Below, piece after piece: positions 27,494 through 38,969 of a stretch of DNA of 64,000 nt (positions within the stretch are counted from its first letter, which is position 1; each line of letters starts with the position of its first letter). The notes beneath the pieces were generated by a model. The model was given only the letters and a program-made list of their open reading frames with translations. It searched no databases and was not told where the DNA came from. The position numbers and the translations under genes were made by a program. The stretch comes from Platanthera guangdongensis (lineage: Eukaryota; Streptophyta; Magnoliopsida; Asparagales; Orchidaceae): contig CM077151.1 in the NCBI GenBank assembly GCA_039583875.1, forward strand, positions 22,872,208-22,936,207, read 5' to 3'.

Positions 27494-29290
27494 TGGTTAT
27501 CAAAGCTAGGTTAGGGCTTATTGAAAGTACGCGGGAGTAATGACTATATCATCCAATGTCATATTATTATGATCGTCGCTACCTTCGTCCTCTATTTGAG
27601 GAGCCACAACCCATCTACGACAAATTATTTCAATGATCATCTGCGTCCTCAACCCTCCACTCGTAGGAATCATGCTAGCCTTTTTTCATGATTTCATTCT
27701 TTTAGAGGGAATTACCTTGAGGCATATCAAGAATCCTATAGAGGTCGTCATCATCAAGATAACATCATGTGTAGTGGTCTTCCTAGTGTTATAAAAACGG
27801 ATATGTCGGAAGCCAAATTTCAATGGTGTGTTCTTGCTGATTTGTCTCACATAACGAACGGCTTAATAGGAATCAATAAAAGAAAGCCTAAGGATGCAGG
27901 TCAAAGCCATCAATGCGTCGAGTAGTGCCCACTTGATTTTGGAGTCGAGTCTAATCCCGAGCGTATCATACAAGTGGAGAGCGACACTAGTATGATTAGG
28001 GAGCATGATCATGAGAGCGAGGATAAGTGGCCCAGTGACACTGTAATGATATATCCATCCCTTTACACCTCACTTAGAGCTAATGTCCCCTTCGGCTTGA
28101 GAGTCACTCCTAGACACTATACCTGCTAACCCATCAGATGAGTTCTATCTTGTGAGGGCACTCATCACACTCCAGAGTCACATCCTATTGTCAATGATTT
28201 TGGTTTTCAATCAGGCGGTCGTCACATTCACAATGACTTTTTACATATACCTCCCGATGAATGTCCTGATGCTTCACATTCCCTGAGAGACATTTGACAA
28301 ACCCACCTGTAGCTCTGCAACTCAGGATTTATGCCTTAAGAAGTCCTTTAGGTATTTGTTGCACACTCGATGAATATTTATACATTCCACCCAAAGAGCC
28401 TCCTAATCAGCCATCCTATTTTAGAAAAATTCCGCTTGTTCTCAAACATCCTCTAGAGAATGTGCCAGACCATCTATTTTTGGAACCTGCGTTGGTACTC
28501 ACCGCATTTGCGACAAATTTCATTATACCCCTCTCTGTGAACCCCATGATGAACCACATGTTGGCCCACCGCTCCTCTCGGAAGTATCTATCATTAGTAT
28601 GACAGTTGAGTTTGAGGGTGTACTCAATGACCCGCTGATCTTATGCCTTACTACCCGCTATTGTAGAGGCAGTCCGCACACTATATTGACACATCTTATT
28701 ATTGATATCTCTGATGTTCATTTGAGTGTTCATCGCGCCCGCAACAAATTTTTCTATGTCCCACCTTCCGATCCTCGTAATCATATACCCATATTAGGAG
28801 TTTCTTATAGTACCCAAAACCCCCAATTTAAGGTATTGGTCGTGTCAGTTGTTCATTTTTTATATTTATTACATGATAATTTACATATAGTGCATGACCC
28901 ATCCGTATTGCATGATTCACATTTGTTGTATGTTTTGCATCATTTATATGAAATGCATAAATTAATCTGGAAGAAAATTGTTGACAATAATGAATTATAT
29001 AAAGTACATGCAGATAGACACATATGTGACTAGCATTTTTGGATAGGCGTGCAAGTCATGATCCGACTTCGCATATAGAGGCTCCCAAAAGGAGTTGCTA
29101 CTAAACTACAACTTAAGAGAGCGAGTCTTTATAGATTTATAAAGGAAGTTAAAATAATTGTCCACAAGATCGATTTCCCTGCAAATATGAGTATTCATTT
29201 CGTAATTAATGTGAAAAATTTGATGTATTATTTTGAGCCTCTCAAGCATATGAACCCATATCTTGAGCCACATCTGACACCCTCCTAGTT
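27494..29290 (+). pseudogene. Gypsy internal remnant: primer site, gag N-terminus trace, integrase C-terminus
   Basis: TGGTTATCAAAGCTAGG at 27494 is the primer-binding site. Near 27555-27630 the translation YYYDRRYLRPLFEEPQPIYD resembles a gag start. Near 28950-29290 one frame with two stops reads HKLIWKKIVDNNELYK, QVMIRL, RLPKGVATKLQLKRASLYRF, KIDFPANMSI and YYFEPLKHMNPYLEPHL. This is the post-catalytic C-terminal region of a gypsy integrase. Protease, RT, RNase H and the integrase core are absent, so the element was internally deleted before decay. The frames between 27800 and 28900 are unrecognised. Confidence 0.65.
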
Positions 29291-29661
29291 ACAGTTTGAC
29301 ACTTCCCCTTATCACCTTGGACGAGCACCCGTGGACTTGCCCGCAACCCATGATTCCATCGATTCTTCTGGATCTATCAGCACGAGAGGTGAGAGATGAG
29401 AACATTATTGATATTGTGACACACGAGTGAACCACTCCCACAAGACGGTCCTTTTTGTCGTTTCTTGGTGCACTGCAGTGGACGCCCCACCTTTGATGAT
29501 GCTTGAATATCTACGATGGAGCTTGATAGACTTGCTCTCGATTTTCGACTACAACTCGATCATCTTCATTCCTCGGAGATGAATGTTTTTCAGTTGGGGG
29601 GAGGGGGAGTTGATGAGGATCAACCTAATGATCGTAATCGATGGAGGAGATCGAGCTATGT

Positions 29662-31510
29662 AACAACTCAAAAAATACAATAATATGATAAGATTTACTC
29701 TAGGGGCAATTTTGTAAATAGGGCATTAGGTTTCCCTTCTAATCCAACCGCCCCCCACCCCCACCCCCCACCCCCCCACCCCGATATTTCTTTTCCCCCG
29801 GTCCAGGGTTTTCCCGCAGACCTCAAGCCGCAGCCCCGATCCCGCGTCTCCCGCTTTCCGCAATCCCGCACCCGACGACCCTTCTACTCCCGATTCCGCC
29901 TTCGGCCGCTCTCCCCTGCTTGCCGCTGGTCCCTCCTCCAGACGACGATTCCTCCTTCTGGCCCGACTTCAACTCCTGCTCCTCCTCCCCTCTCCTCCTA
30001 GAGGGTCGATTACCTCCTCTACATTTCTGGAGGCCGACTGCAACAACAGAGCCCCCCTCCTTTTCCTTCAGTGAGGGCAGCGCAAGCGACATCCTCCTCT
30101 GACAGCACTCTTCGTGTTCATTTGGGCCGGGTGTTGCGAAGGGGACGCCTAGGTTTTGCTCGAGACCTCCCCTCCTCGGATTTTTGAGCCCGAATTTGGT
30201 CTCCTTGGGTAAGAAATTTCTCTCCTCTCTTCTATTCATAATTTTTATCGAAATTATGTGATATTTTCGCGCTCCAATCAACGTATTTACACTGATCCAA
30301 GCGTTTTCCCTCTTGTAATCATCTAACTTCATTGTGGTTTTGATTTCCAGCGTCGCTCATCAGACCGTTGGTGAGATCTCTCCAAAACCCTCTCCGATTT
30401 AGGGTTTCCGTCACCCAAACGCCGTCAACTCCTTGATCCTTCGTGGTAACTCCTCTCCCCTCACTCTTGAGGGAGGTAAATTGCTAATCCGCTCTTGATT
30501 TAGTTTTGCAAATTAATTTGTCTTTGTTAGCGTATAGTTTTCTATCTTGTCAAATATCAAATATCATATGTGATTATTCCTTAGCAGGTTCAATAAGACC
30601 TTTGTCTTTGCTTGCGCCTCTTAGTTGTCGCCGGTAGTTTTGGCTTCACCTTAAGGCAAGTGAAAAATTTTCTCTCTCTTGCAAACATTGAAATTTAGAT
30701 TTCCCGTACCTGTTTCTTAATTATAAATAATATCTGATAACTTATGAATCATAACTCATCGACATGTCGTAAGGTGATGGAAGTCTCTAACAATATGAAT
30801 CGATTAATCCAGTAATGTCATAAGCAAATCTTGGAAGGTAGCAGTTAGTTGGTGCAACTCTATGCTTGCATAATCACGACAAACATGAATCTTTCCAATA
30901 AGACTTGCATCTGAATATGAGTGTGAACTATGTGCACCCTTTGTAAACACCTACACATTTTATCGATTGCAGCTTATGTCATTTCAAGAACGATCTTAGG
31001 CTATACTCCGGAGTTGACTAATAATTTCAGATATTTTTGTTTGACACAGTTCTGAGGCATTTTCCTTCTTGTTTTGGATTTTGTCTTCAGTTTCGTGACT
31101 GCGCCACTTGCCTCTTGAGCTGTTTCGTTTCAAGATCCTGCGTTCTTGGAGGTTTATTATGCTGTTGCTTAGTCAGGTTCTTGTACTGTCAGATTTTATC
31201 ATTATGTACTAGTTATGTCAGTCATTTTCCTTGTGTTATGGACAACTGCTAGACTGTATTATCGTTCTAGAATTCCATATTAATGACATGTTCATTTTTG
31301 TGATTTATTGCATTTATATTTTTTTTACTAGTACTTTGTGTGACATAAGATTTTATTAAAGTGCATGTGCATCAATTTTAACACAATCTTCCGCATTAAA
31401 ATAAACTAGTTTTCCTCAAATCTATTATTTTAAAACTAACATTATAATTTCAGCTCCAGCCTAGCAGGCATGGAATTTTCTTTGCCCGTGCCTGTGACAT
31501 CACAACCTGT
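29662..31510. other. Unidentified insert inside the gypsy 3' LTR
   Basis: Sequence here has no counterpart in the 5' LTR, which resumes near 31515. It starts near TGTAACAACTCAAAAAATAC, a typical LTR-like start. 29810-30450 is GC-rich and leader-like (CTCCGATTTAGGGTTTCCG), with possible splice sites (GGTAAGAAATTT near 30208; TTGATTTCCAG near 30350). It could be a solo LTR of another family or a captured gene 5' region. No target duplication or conserved frame was found. Confidence 0.4.
29751..29782 (-). other. G-quadruplex-capable tract
   Basis: The plus strand is C-runs of 6, 5, 6, 7 and 4 separated by single A residues. The minus strand therefore has five G-runs with 1-nt loops, an ideal intramolecular G4 pattern. 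It sits just upstream of the GC-rich, leader-like segment. Confidence 0.6.
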
Positions 31511-31786
31511 CCGTAGCGCCTGTCTTGTTTTATGAAATTCCAGTTTTTCCTTGCTATTTCCCATTTTTTCCATGATTTTCCTCCATACGGGCCCTTAATT
31601 GCACGTTAAACCGATTAACGCTGATTTCTCCCTCTTTCACAATCCGTCTCCTTTCCAACGACTGGACGCCGACCTCACGTCACCCTTCCCACGCGATTCC
31701 GTCTCCAACAAGTAATCCTACTCTCGCTCATATACTGTTCTTCTTCCTCCCGGCCCCTTTCCCCATCGTGGAACCTCCATCAAGAC

Positions 31787-32846
31787 TAGAGCTGTCACTT
31801 AAAACCGAAAACTGCAAACCGAACTGGAACCGCAAAAAACCGGATCGAACCGTTCGCAAATTATTCTGGTTCCGGTTTGAATTTTGGAACCGTGAACAAC
31901 ATTGGTCAAGATGTGATTCTTATATTTTATTATCCGGACCGGAACCAGAACCGCAACATACAAGTCTCAAGTTGTTTCATGATTCTTAGACCCGATCCGA
32001 ATCGGACCGAAGTAGAATCGAACCGCAACCCGTTTATTATTATTAACATTATTATAATATTGTTATTATTTTATAATTTATCTATAATATTTATACTTAC
32101 TATCACAAATGAAGTTGATGCAGTTTGAACCCAAACCGCAATCGCATTAAAGGGGGTCAATTTTGGACTGAACAAAACTTCACCGCATAAAAACCGTGTA
32201 ATATGGTTTGACATTGGTGCGGTTTGGAGTCAATTTTTGCAGTGCATTTTTTATTTTTATATAGTTATATAATGTATTTTCAATTTAATTAAATATTTTT
32301 TTGAAATATTTTATTAAAAAAATATAGAAGATATACAACTACTATTTATTAGTAATCATGAAAGACAACTAATTGTAGCCGATTGTTACGGTTGAGCATG
32401 CTGACGAGACGTGCGCAAGCCAACTAGACGTCGTGACAAGTCGACACGCGTAGGAAGGCGATGGATACTATCCCACAGATCGTGCATAATTATTTTTATT
32501 TCGATGTTGTTTTGGGTTTTACTATTTGCACCCCGCTTTTATTTCATTCCGCCAAATTTGATTTTATTTTTAGTTGAAACCGATTGGAACCAGACCGAAT
32601 CGCTTGGAACCGTACCGAGCCGTTAGTGGGCGGTTTGGTTTTGGTTCTTGTTGAACCGTAACCGGAACCGTTGACATGACGGTTCCAAAAATTAAGCTGG
32701 AACCGAAACCAGAACCGGAACCTAAACCGGCTAAACCAAATAAGGTTTGGGTTCTAATTTGAAGAACTGTTACCTTAGTGGTTTGGTTCCTGGTTTTAGT
32801 AGAACCGGAACCGAGCCGGAATCGAACCGGAACCGTGACAGCTCTA
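31787..32846. mobile_element. Non-autonomous hAT element with GAACCGGAACC repeats
   Basis: Termini TAGAGCTGTCAC and GTGACAGCTCTA are perfect 12-bp inverted repeats. They are flanked by an 8-bp duplication ATCAAGAC (31779-31786 and 32847-32854). The empty site is represented by the 5' LTR copy at about 26630 (CCTCCATGAAGCCACAAAC). Subterminal regions are dense in GGAACCG / CGGTTCC words on both sides, a recognised style of plant hAT MITEs. A piece of LTR-like DNA (32384-32545) lies inside. No transposase. Confidence 0.9.
32384..32545 (+). repeat. LTR fragment related to the 33.7/35.5-kb repeats
   Basis: Begins TGTTACGGTTGAGCATGCTG, matching TGTTACTGTTGCACATGCTG at 33714 and TGTTACGGTTGCGCATGCCG at 35488. 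It ends near TATTTGCACCCCGCTTTTAT. Probably a truncated or solo LTR that entered the hAT element. Confidence 0.6.
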
Positions 32847-33486
32847 ATCAAGACACAAACTGCAACATTTCTCGTTCTGCACCCCTGATCTCAACCCCCA
32901 ACCCTTGCACGTTACTCTCTCGCCATTATTTGTTGTAGTCCCTCGCTCCAGGATGATCGAAACATTCAAGATCCAGCTCTATCCGTCTCCAGCATCCCAT
33001 GCGACATTCTCCACACCAGAGCTCCGCTCGACTCCTACACGAAGCCGCAAGCCCTCACCTCTCCAATCTCACGTCGATTGTCCCGGGCTTCCCACTATTC
33101 CTCCGCCCCTCCACAACTCCTTGTTTGACGCCTCCAATGCTCAGCAGCCTTTTCCCCTTCTATTCAACAAGCCAACAATCTTCCCCTGCAGATTCAGCAA
33201 CTCTCACTCATTTCCTACAGTTACCTCAGTGCTAGAAGTACCTTTTCCTGATTCAAATGGCCAACACAAATATTCCATGGTTTCTTCAGCACTTCTTACT
33301 TTCCATCACAGGCATTGCATTCATCTTGTGGAGCCACGCTTGCCGCCATCACCGGATTCCTCGTGTTTGTGAGTATTATTGTTTTTGTGTTGTATTTTGT
33401 GTTAAATTCTAGATGAACATGCTATATTTCTTTGGGTATTGAGCTTGCTAGTGTTGTCATTCAATTTCTTCGAGTTCTGTAAGACT

Positions 33487-33678
33487 TCAAAAGAAAGGGC
33501 AGCCCGGTGCACAATGCATCCCCATGCAGCGAGGGTCCGGGGAAGGGTCCCACCACAAGGGTGAAATGTAGACAAACTTTACTGTGCATTTTTGCAAGAG
33601 GCTACTTCCAGGACTCGAACCTGTGACCTCAAGGTCACGCAACAACACCTCAACCGGTGCGCCAAGGCTCCCCTTCAC
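33487..33678 (-). mobile_element. tRNA-derived SINE, Au family type
   Basis: On the minus strand it starts GGGGAGCCTTGGCGCACCGG. The polymerase III A box TGGCGCACCGG is at 33654-33664 and the B box GGTTCGAGTCC at 33611-33621. A body with CCTGGAAGTAGCCTCTTGCA and GGGACCCTTCCCCGGACCCT follows, ending CCGGGCTGCCCTTTCTTTT. These blocks match the angiosperm Au SINE as I remember it. It truncates the gypsy 3' LTR at GTTCTGTAAGACTT. It is not a functional tRNA gene. Confidence 0.9.
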
Positions 33679-33713
33679 CTGGTAATATTACAAAAGTTTT
33701 AATAAATAGATTG

Positions 33714-35870
33714 TGTTACTGTTGCACATGCTGATGGGACACACACGCCGACGAGACGTCGTGGCGAGTCAGCACGCAGTGGGAGACGGGGATGGGTCCG
33801 TTTGGAGGAGAGACCGAAGACACGTCATCGACGTGATCACTTTATTTGCATTTATTATGTTATTTTCATTATGTTTACACTTATTATTATTCGCACTATT
33901 TTTCAGTTATTCGCACCCCACACTTACAAGGGGTTGTGTGGAGGCTCCAGAGCAACTCGTAGCCTCCATGCATGCCTCCAGATTCCGCCTCCGAAGCTCT
34001 TAGCCGTCGCGTGGAGGCTCAAAAGCAACTCGTCGCCCCCATGCACGCCTCACGCCTCGCCCTCCACTCCAAGATCAACTCTCTCTAAGCGTCCATCGTC
34101 GCCGTCTCCGCCGCATCCGGCTTCGGCCCACCCGCGGACGGTGGCTCTCTCCTATGTGCCGGACCGCAGTCCATTCCTTTAGGGACCACGTCTACGCCCA
34201 TTCTGATCCCGTCCGCCCTCTCCCTCGACATTCCCTCCTTCGTTGTTGTTGGCCCGATGAGTTGGATTGTCAAGGTGGAACAATATTTCACCCTCACACA
34301 ATCTCTGATGCCATGGACTTGGCACGTTTGGTGGAAACCGACCTCTTCCCTCGGCCACCTGCTCCTACGACCAGCCACCACCAACCCCGGCCACCTTGGC
34401 GACCGCCAGCCACGGCTCAACCGCGGCCACCACCAACCCCTCAACTCCTCTCTAACAGTGAATACAATGAATTTCGCAGCAAGGGTCTCTGCTTTCAGTG
34501 CCACCAACTGTACTCCCCAACCATGACCATGAGTGCTTTGTGAAGAAGTTCCACGACATCATCGGCAACGTCGACTCGGAGGTGACCTTGGTCGACTTTG
34601 AGGCCCTGGAGCTCACAACGGGGGATACACCTCTCGACCCCGCCGCGACTAAGTTCCATCGCCTGGAGTTATCTCGTGCCTCGACGGGCGGGATCTCTGA
34701 CCAGCAAACCATGCAGCTCTCGGGCACACTGTGGGGTCGCCCGATCATCATCATGCGGGACAGCGGGGCGAGCCACAATCTCATGTCGGAGCACCTGGTG
34801 CAGCAACTCCATTTTCCCTCTATTCCCTCCTCGGATGTTACGGTCCGCATGGGCGATGAGCGCCACCAACCGACTCAGGGCTGTTGCACTGTCGTCTCTC
34901 TCTCTCTTTGGGGTCCTGTTCTGTGACTGCGAACTTCCACACATTCGGCTTAGGCGGTCTCGATGCCATTCTGGGAGTAGCTTGGCTCTGCACGCTCGAC
35001 GACGTATGCGTCAATTAGGGGACTATGTCCACGCAGTTCCTACACGGGGGCTAGCCATGTCGCCTCAACGGTTACTCCTCCCTCCTACGCTCTCCAATCT
35101 CCCTCTGAATGATCTAGTCAACCACAGACGTCGGCCTCACTGCGGGGTTATGGGCCTTCTCGGTCATGTCCGTTGAGCCTCTTCCTTTTCCGGCGGACCA
35201 CCAACAACATTCTACTGCGCTTGCCGACGTCATCCAGTCTCTGACAGGATTGCCACCAGCCCAGTCTTCTCTGGTTCGGAAGAAATACGGCAGTTGGCGG
35301 CGTACTACTCAGTCAAGCTACTTGATCGCCGTTACCACCTTCAGGGGGACTCCGGCTCGCAGGAGGTCCCTGTTGCAGGGACTTACTGTTGCGAGTCCAA
35401 AGTCACGAGCCTGCCCCCGGATCACTTCTGCCGCCACCACTTCGACTACTGTCTTGGGGACAAGACATATTTTCCAGTCGGCGGCATTGTTACGGTTGCG
35501 CATGCCGACAGGACATGCACACGCCGACGAGATGTTATAGCGAGTCTGCACGCGATGAGAGACGATGACGGGTCCGTCTGGAGGAGGAGAGACTGAAGAC
35601 GCATCGCTGACATGATCACTTTATTTGCATTCATTATGTTATTTTCATTATGGGTACGCTTTATTATTATTTGCACTATTTTTCCGTTATTCGCACCCCG
35701 CACCTATAAGGAGTTGTGTTGTACTCGTTTGGATTATTCTTGGAGGACTGCTCCCTAAGGATTTTGTCTCAACCCTAATCCCCTCTTTTCTCCCTCATCT
35801 CCGTCGGCCTTTTCCCTTGCCGGATTGCTCTTGAGTTTGTTTCATTTTGCATCATTTCCTTAAAGCAGAG
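33714..35870 (+). mobile_element. Internally deleted Ty3/gypsy element (gag-protease only)
   Basis: Direct repeats start TGTTAC at 33714 and 35488. They share GCCGACGAGACGT, GATCACTTTATTTGCATT and TATTCGCACCCC. The left copy loses similarity after GGGTTGTGT (about 33945), so it is partial. Between them are gag C-terminal and protease sequence only; the RT-to-integrase part is missing. The 3' LTR's far end is uncertain and set approximately at 35870. Confidence 0.65.
33950..35487 (+). pseudogene. gag-protease remnant of the deleted gypsy element
   Basis: 34240-34530 reads, across frames, WIVKVEQYFTLTQ, then a Pro-rich linker, then EFRSKGLCFQCHQLYSPNHD. This is gag with a degenerate zinc knuckle. 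34560-34930 (TLVDFEALELTT, IIIMRDSGASHNLMSEHLVQ) is an aspartic protease with the DSGA active site near 34759, continuing as LGGLDAILGVAWLCTLDD in another frame near 34955-35010. At least two frame changes are needed. 35280-35487 keeps a terminal pol-like stretch. Non-functional. Confidence 0.7.
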
Positions 35871-38800
35871 GTGATACATTATTTATTTTCACACGAGACA
35901 TAATTAAAGTTGTTTGGTGACATGCTCAGGAACAAGACCGCTTGTATATGGATGTGTCTCCCATATATATAGACTCGGCAACAAAACTGGAGAACAAGTT
36001 GTTTGGGGACAAACTTCGGTCATTTATTTTTGTGCATGCATCTATAGTTCTATACTATATTTTCCGATTTTAAGTTCTATTTTTTAAATTTTTTTTTACA
36101 ATTTTTTGTGCTTAATTTGTGTTTAGAAAACACTGAAAGCTATGATGGTCCATCCAAACCGTAAAACGATAGCACAACATTTGAGGTGCGACTCCAAGTC
36201 CATTTTTCTTCAATGAGTTCAACCTCAGAGAGAGTATAGACAGGGAATAGCCTAAAACCTTCACTGAAACCTCAAACGAAAAGTGAGACTGCAATAATTC
36301 TCAGTTCCAATTTCCTTTGAATACATAAGACTTTACCCTTGCTTCACTATCAACATTCTTTGGGATATTTGAGACCATATAAGAAAGAGGCCTTTTTTCT
36401 TCCAACGATCTTTCCAAGAAAGTGCAGTCTTGCTGTTACCCGCTCGCATTAGAAGTGACAGAAAGGGATGGGCAGCACATTTCCTCCTGGTGGCCGATGG
36501 CGAGAAATCCTCAATCCGTCGGTTTCTCTTCCTCCCTGCGGCGACCTTTCCGATTGGCTCCCATTTTCTGGCCGGCTGCGAGACGTCCTCGAAATCCAAG
36601 TAAGCGGCGAGGAATCCTTTCAGTTTTTCTGCTGGCGGTTTGTCTTTAGCTTTTCATGTGTTTTTAGTTTTTTTGGTGGTTTTTTAGGGTTTAATGTTGG
36701 GGGAAATGAGTTCTGAAGATTTAATAACTATCTTTAGTTATAACTGGTATCATCACCACACTCAGAATAGTCTGTTTTATAAATTTTTTATGCTATTGAG
36801 ATTTACTTGTATTTTTTGTATAATATGAAGATTCAAAAAATTTAAATGATGAAAAAGATTAAAAGATTAAAAAGTGATTTGAGCAAATATTTGCGAACCG
36901 ATTAAATTCCTTCTTCGAAGGAGTTAATAGAGTGAGCTTGATCTGTTAGTAAAGGAGTGAAAGTAGCAAATGTAGATGGATGGAGAGTTGAGGTTCTTTG
37001 TGGGGTGTGCAATCATGAGAAAGTACACTTGGAAGCGCATGCCTGTTTACGGAGAGGTTAAATGCAGAGGTAGAAAAGCTAGTAAGTCAAATGTGTAGTG
37101 TTGGTGTGAACCCATAGAAGATAATATCAGTTGTGAAAAGTAAAAACAATGCAAACACTATTGTTATAAGAACAATTTTACAATACACGAGCTAAGTTGC
37201 AAAAATAGGAGTTAGACGGCCGTTTTCCTATACAATTTTTGTACACATTGATAGACAGTGCAGACTGTATAAGATTCAACACAATGAATAAAAACAATAA
37301 TAAATTACATAGTATATTTTTGCACTTCCGCTTTTAGTCAAATTGACGAATATGTTTCCAACTGTTTTTGAACAATTGGTTTACAATATTGGATATGGGA
37401 CTTGTTATCAGTTTGTGCTATAACATTGCTTTAATTCAAGTGCAAAGCCTGACATTTATTGAATACCAAACCTTGTTTGCATTGGATTCTTAAATGAAAA
37501 CTACTTTATTCAATTGACATTAAATGATTGCTCTTCAATTCCGCACATTGTTCCATGTTAGATGAGATATCATGAAGTTGTAGTGTGGAAGATTGAGAAA
37601 GACATTATAAACCAAAATTTACAAATTCAAAACCATTGACCGGCGAAACTATATTGGTGGAGTTGGATGATGTTTTGCATGAAAAGAGGTACATGTTTTT
37701 AATTTTTTACTCTTCAGTACAAATATTTATAATATATTTATTGAACTATTTTTATTTCGTTTACGCAGGTATTACAAATGAATGAAAACCATCATTCGTG
37801 GTTCATCAATCATCAAGTTCAAACAAATTTTTGGATATGATGTTTGGCTATATTTTACATTTTGGATATGATGTTTGACTATGTTTTATTTTATGTTTTC
37901 AAAAGATGTTATGTTTTGAAATGATTTTTTAGGGTTTAGGGTTATGTTTCCAAATGTTTTATCTCTAAAATTTTGTAAAAAATTTCTGCCCATGTTCTAA
38001 TAGCCGACTACTTGCGCATAATTAACCTCTTAAAACAATGTTTGCTAACAAAAGACTGCTCATGATTATTTGCTAATGCGGATAGCCAAAAATACTAATA
38101 TCAGTGCTCTTTTTAAATCTCATTTAAAATTTCTTTTTATTAATTATATACTACTAGGTATCATGCATATATAGTTGATATATATTCTGCATATATACCT
38201 GTACACAGTTTCTTAGCATACATACGGTGCTGCACAACATTACAACGTATACCTTGGAGCATATATACGTCTTAATACACTAACAACGTAGCATATATGT
38301 TGTTTCACAGTACTAGAACTTATTGTGTTTGATGGAGAGAAGAATCCAATGACAAATCCTCTCCCAATGGCACAAAGCTGATAAGAATAAATAAAGAAGA
38401 AAACTCAAATCTCCTTTAGAATGACTTCTTTTCTTGGAAGAAATATTTAGGAGCATTTTTTGACAAAAATAAAATCATATTTATTGATATACAATCGTAT
38501 TTAGATCAATCACATTTTTTTTGTAAAAACAGACGGTTTGATAGCATTTAACGCACGATGATCGTAGGAGAGAGGTGATCATAAGGGAGAGTAAAGTACA
38601 ATTTTTTTTCCTTTTCATAGGGACTATGAAATGAATGAAGTCCGTTTGTCAGCAAATGGAGAGGAACCATGTAGACGGTCCAGATTTCAACAGCGCATGA
38701 CTTCATGAATAATATTTATCTACAAAATAAATAAAATAAAAGGAAAAGAATGAGAAAAAAGAAAACAAGAAGAAACATAAGATGTTAGATGAGCTTTACA

Positions 38801-38969
38801 GAGATTAACAAAACCCAAATACATTCGCATTAAAGATCTGCAGGGATCAAAACAGAGACAAAGTTCAAAATAAAACAGCATGTTCCATGAAATCTGTAGG
38901 ACGTGTTAACGGTCAGAATATAATTTCTTAAAGGAATGAGTCAGCCTCGGTTAGCAGCAGTCTCTTCTC
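35871..38969. other. Intergenic AT-rich; one possible orphan first exon
   Basis: Mostly AT-rich unique sequence. 36468-36600 on the plus strand is GC-richer, starting ATGGGCAGCACATTTCCTCC. It encodes MGSTFPPGGRWREILNPSV and then CGDLSDWLPFSGRLRDVLEI before a donor-like CAAGTAAGCG. It looks like a first coding exon, but I find no following exon and recognise no family. 37840-37900 has a short tandem duplication (TTTGGATATGATGTTTG). 38150-38300 has repeated GCATATATA words. Nothing else is supported. Confidence 0.35.

Larger units (their letters stand above)
26218..33486 (+). mobile_element. Decayed Ty3/gypsy element with heavily invaded 3' LTR
   Basis: The 5' LTR starts TGATGGGGATCATCCTAGTA (26218). 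A matching start TGATGAGGATCAACCTAATG at 29611 follows directly on a polypurine tract (TTGGGGGGAGGGGGAGT, 29594-29610). A primer-binding site resembling initiator-Met type (TGGTTATCAAAGCTAGG) lies at 27494-27510. LTR sequence at 26470-27240 recurs at 31515-33486, split by a MITE and cut off by a SINE. The internal region keeps only traces of gag and the integrase C-terminus. The right end and its target duplication were not found. Confidence 0.75.

Noticed and set aside
29823..30332. Minus-strand ORF of 169 codons
   Set aside because: It lies in GC-rich leader-like sequence, has Gly/Arg/Glu-rich composition, and has no recognisable domain.
33600..33678. tRNA gene
   Set aside because: A and B boxes are present, but no tRNA can be folded around them. 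The sequence continues into an Au-type SINE body.
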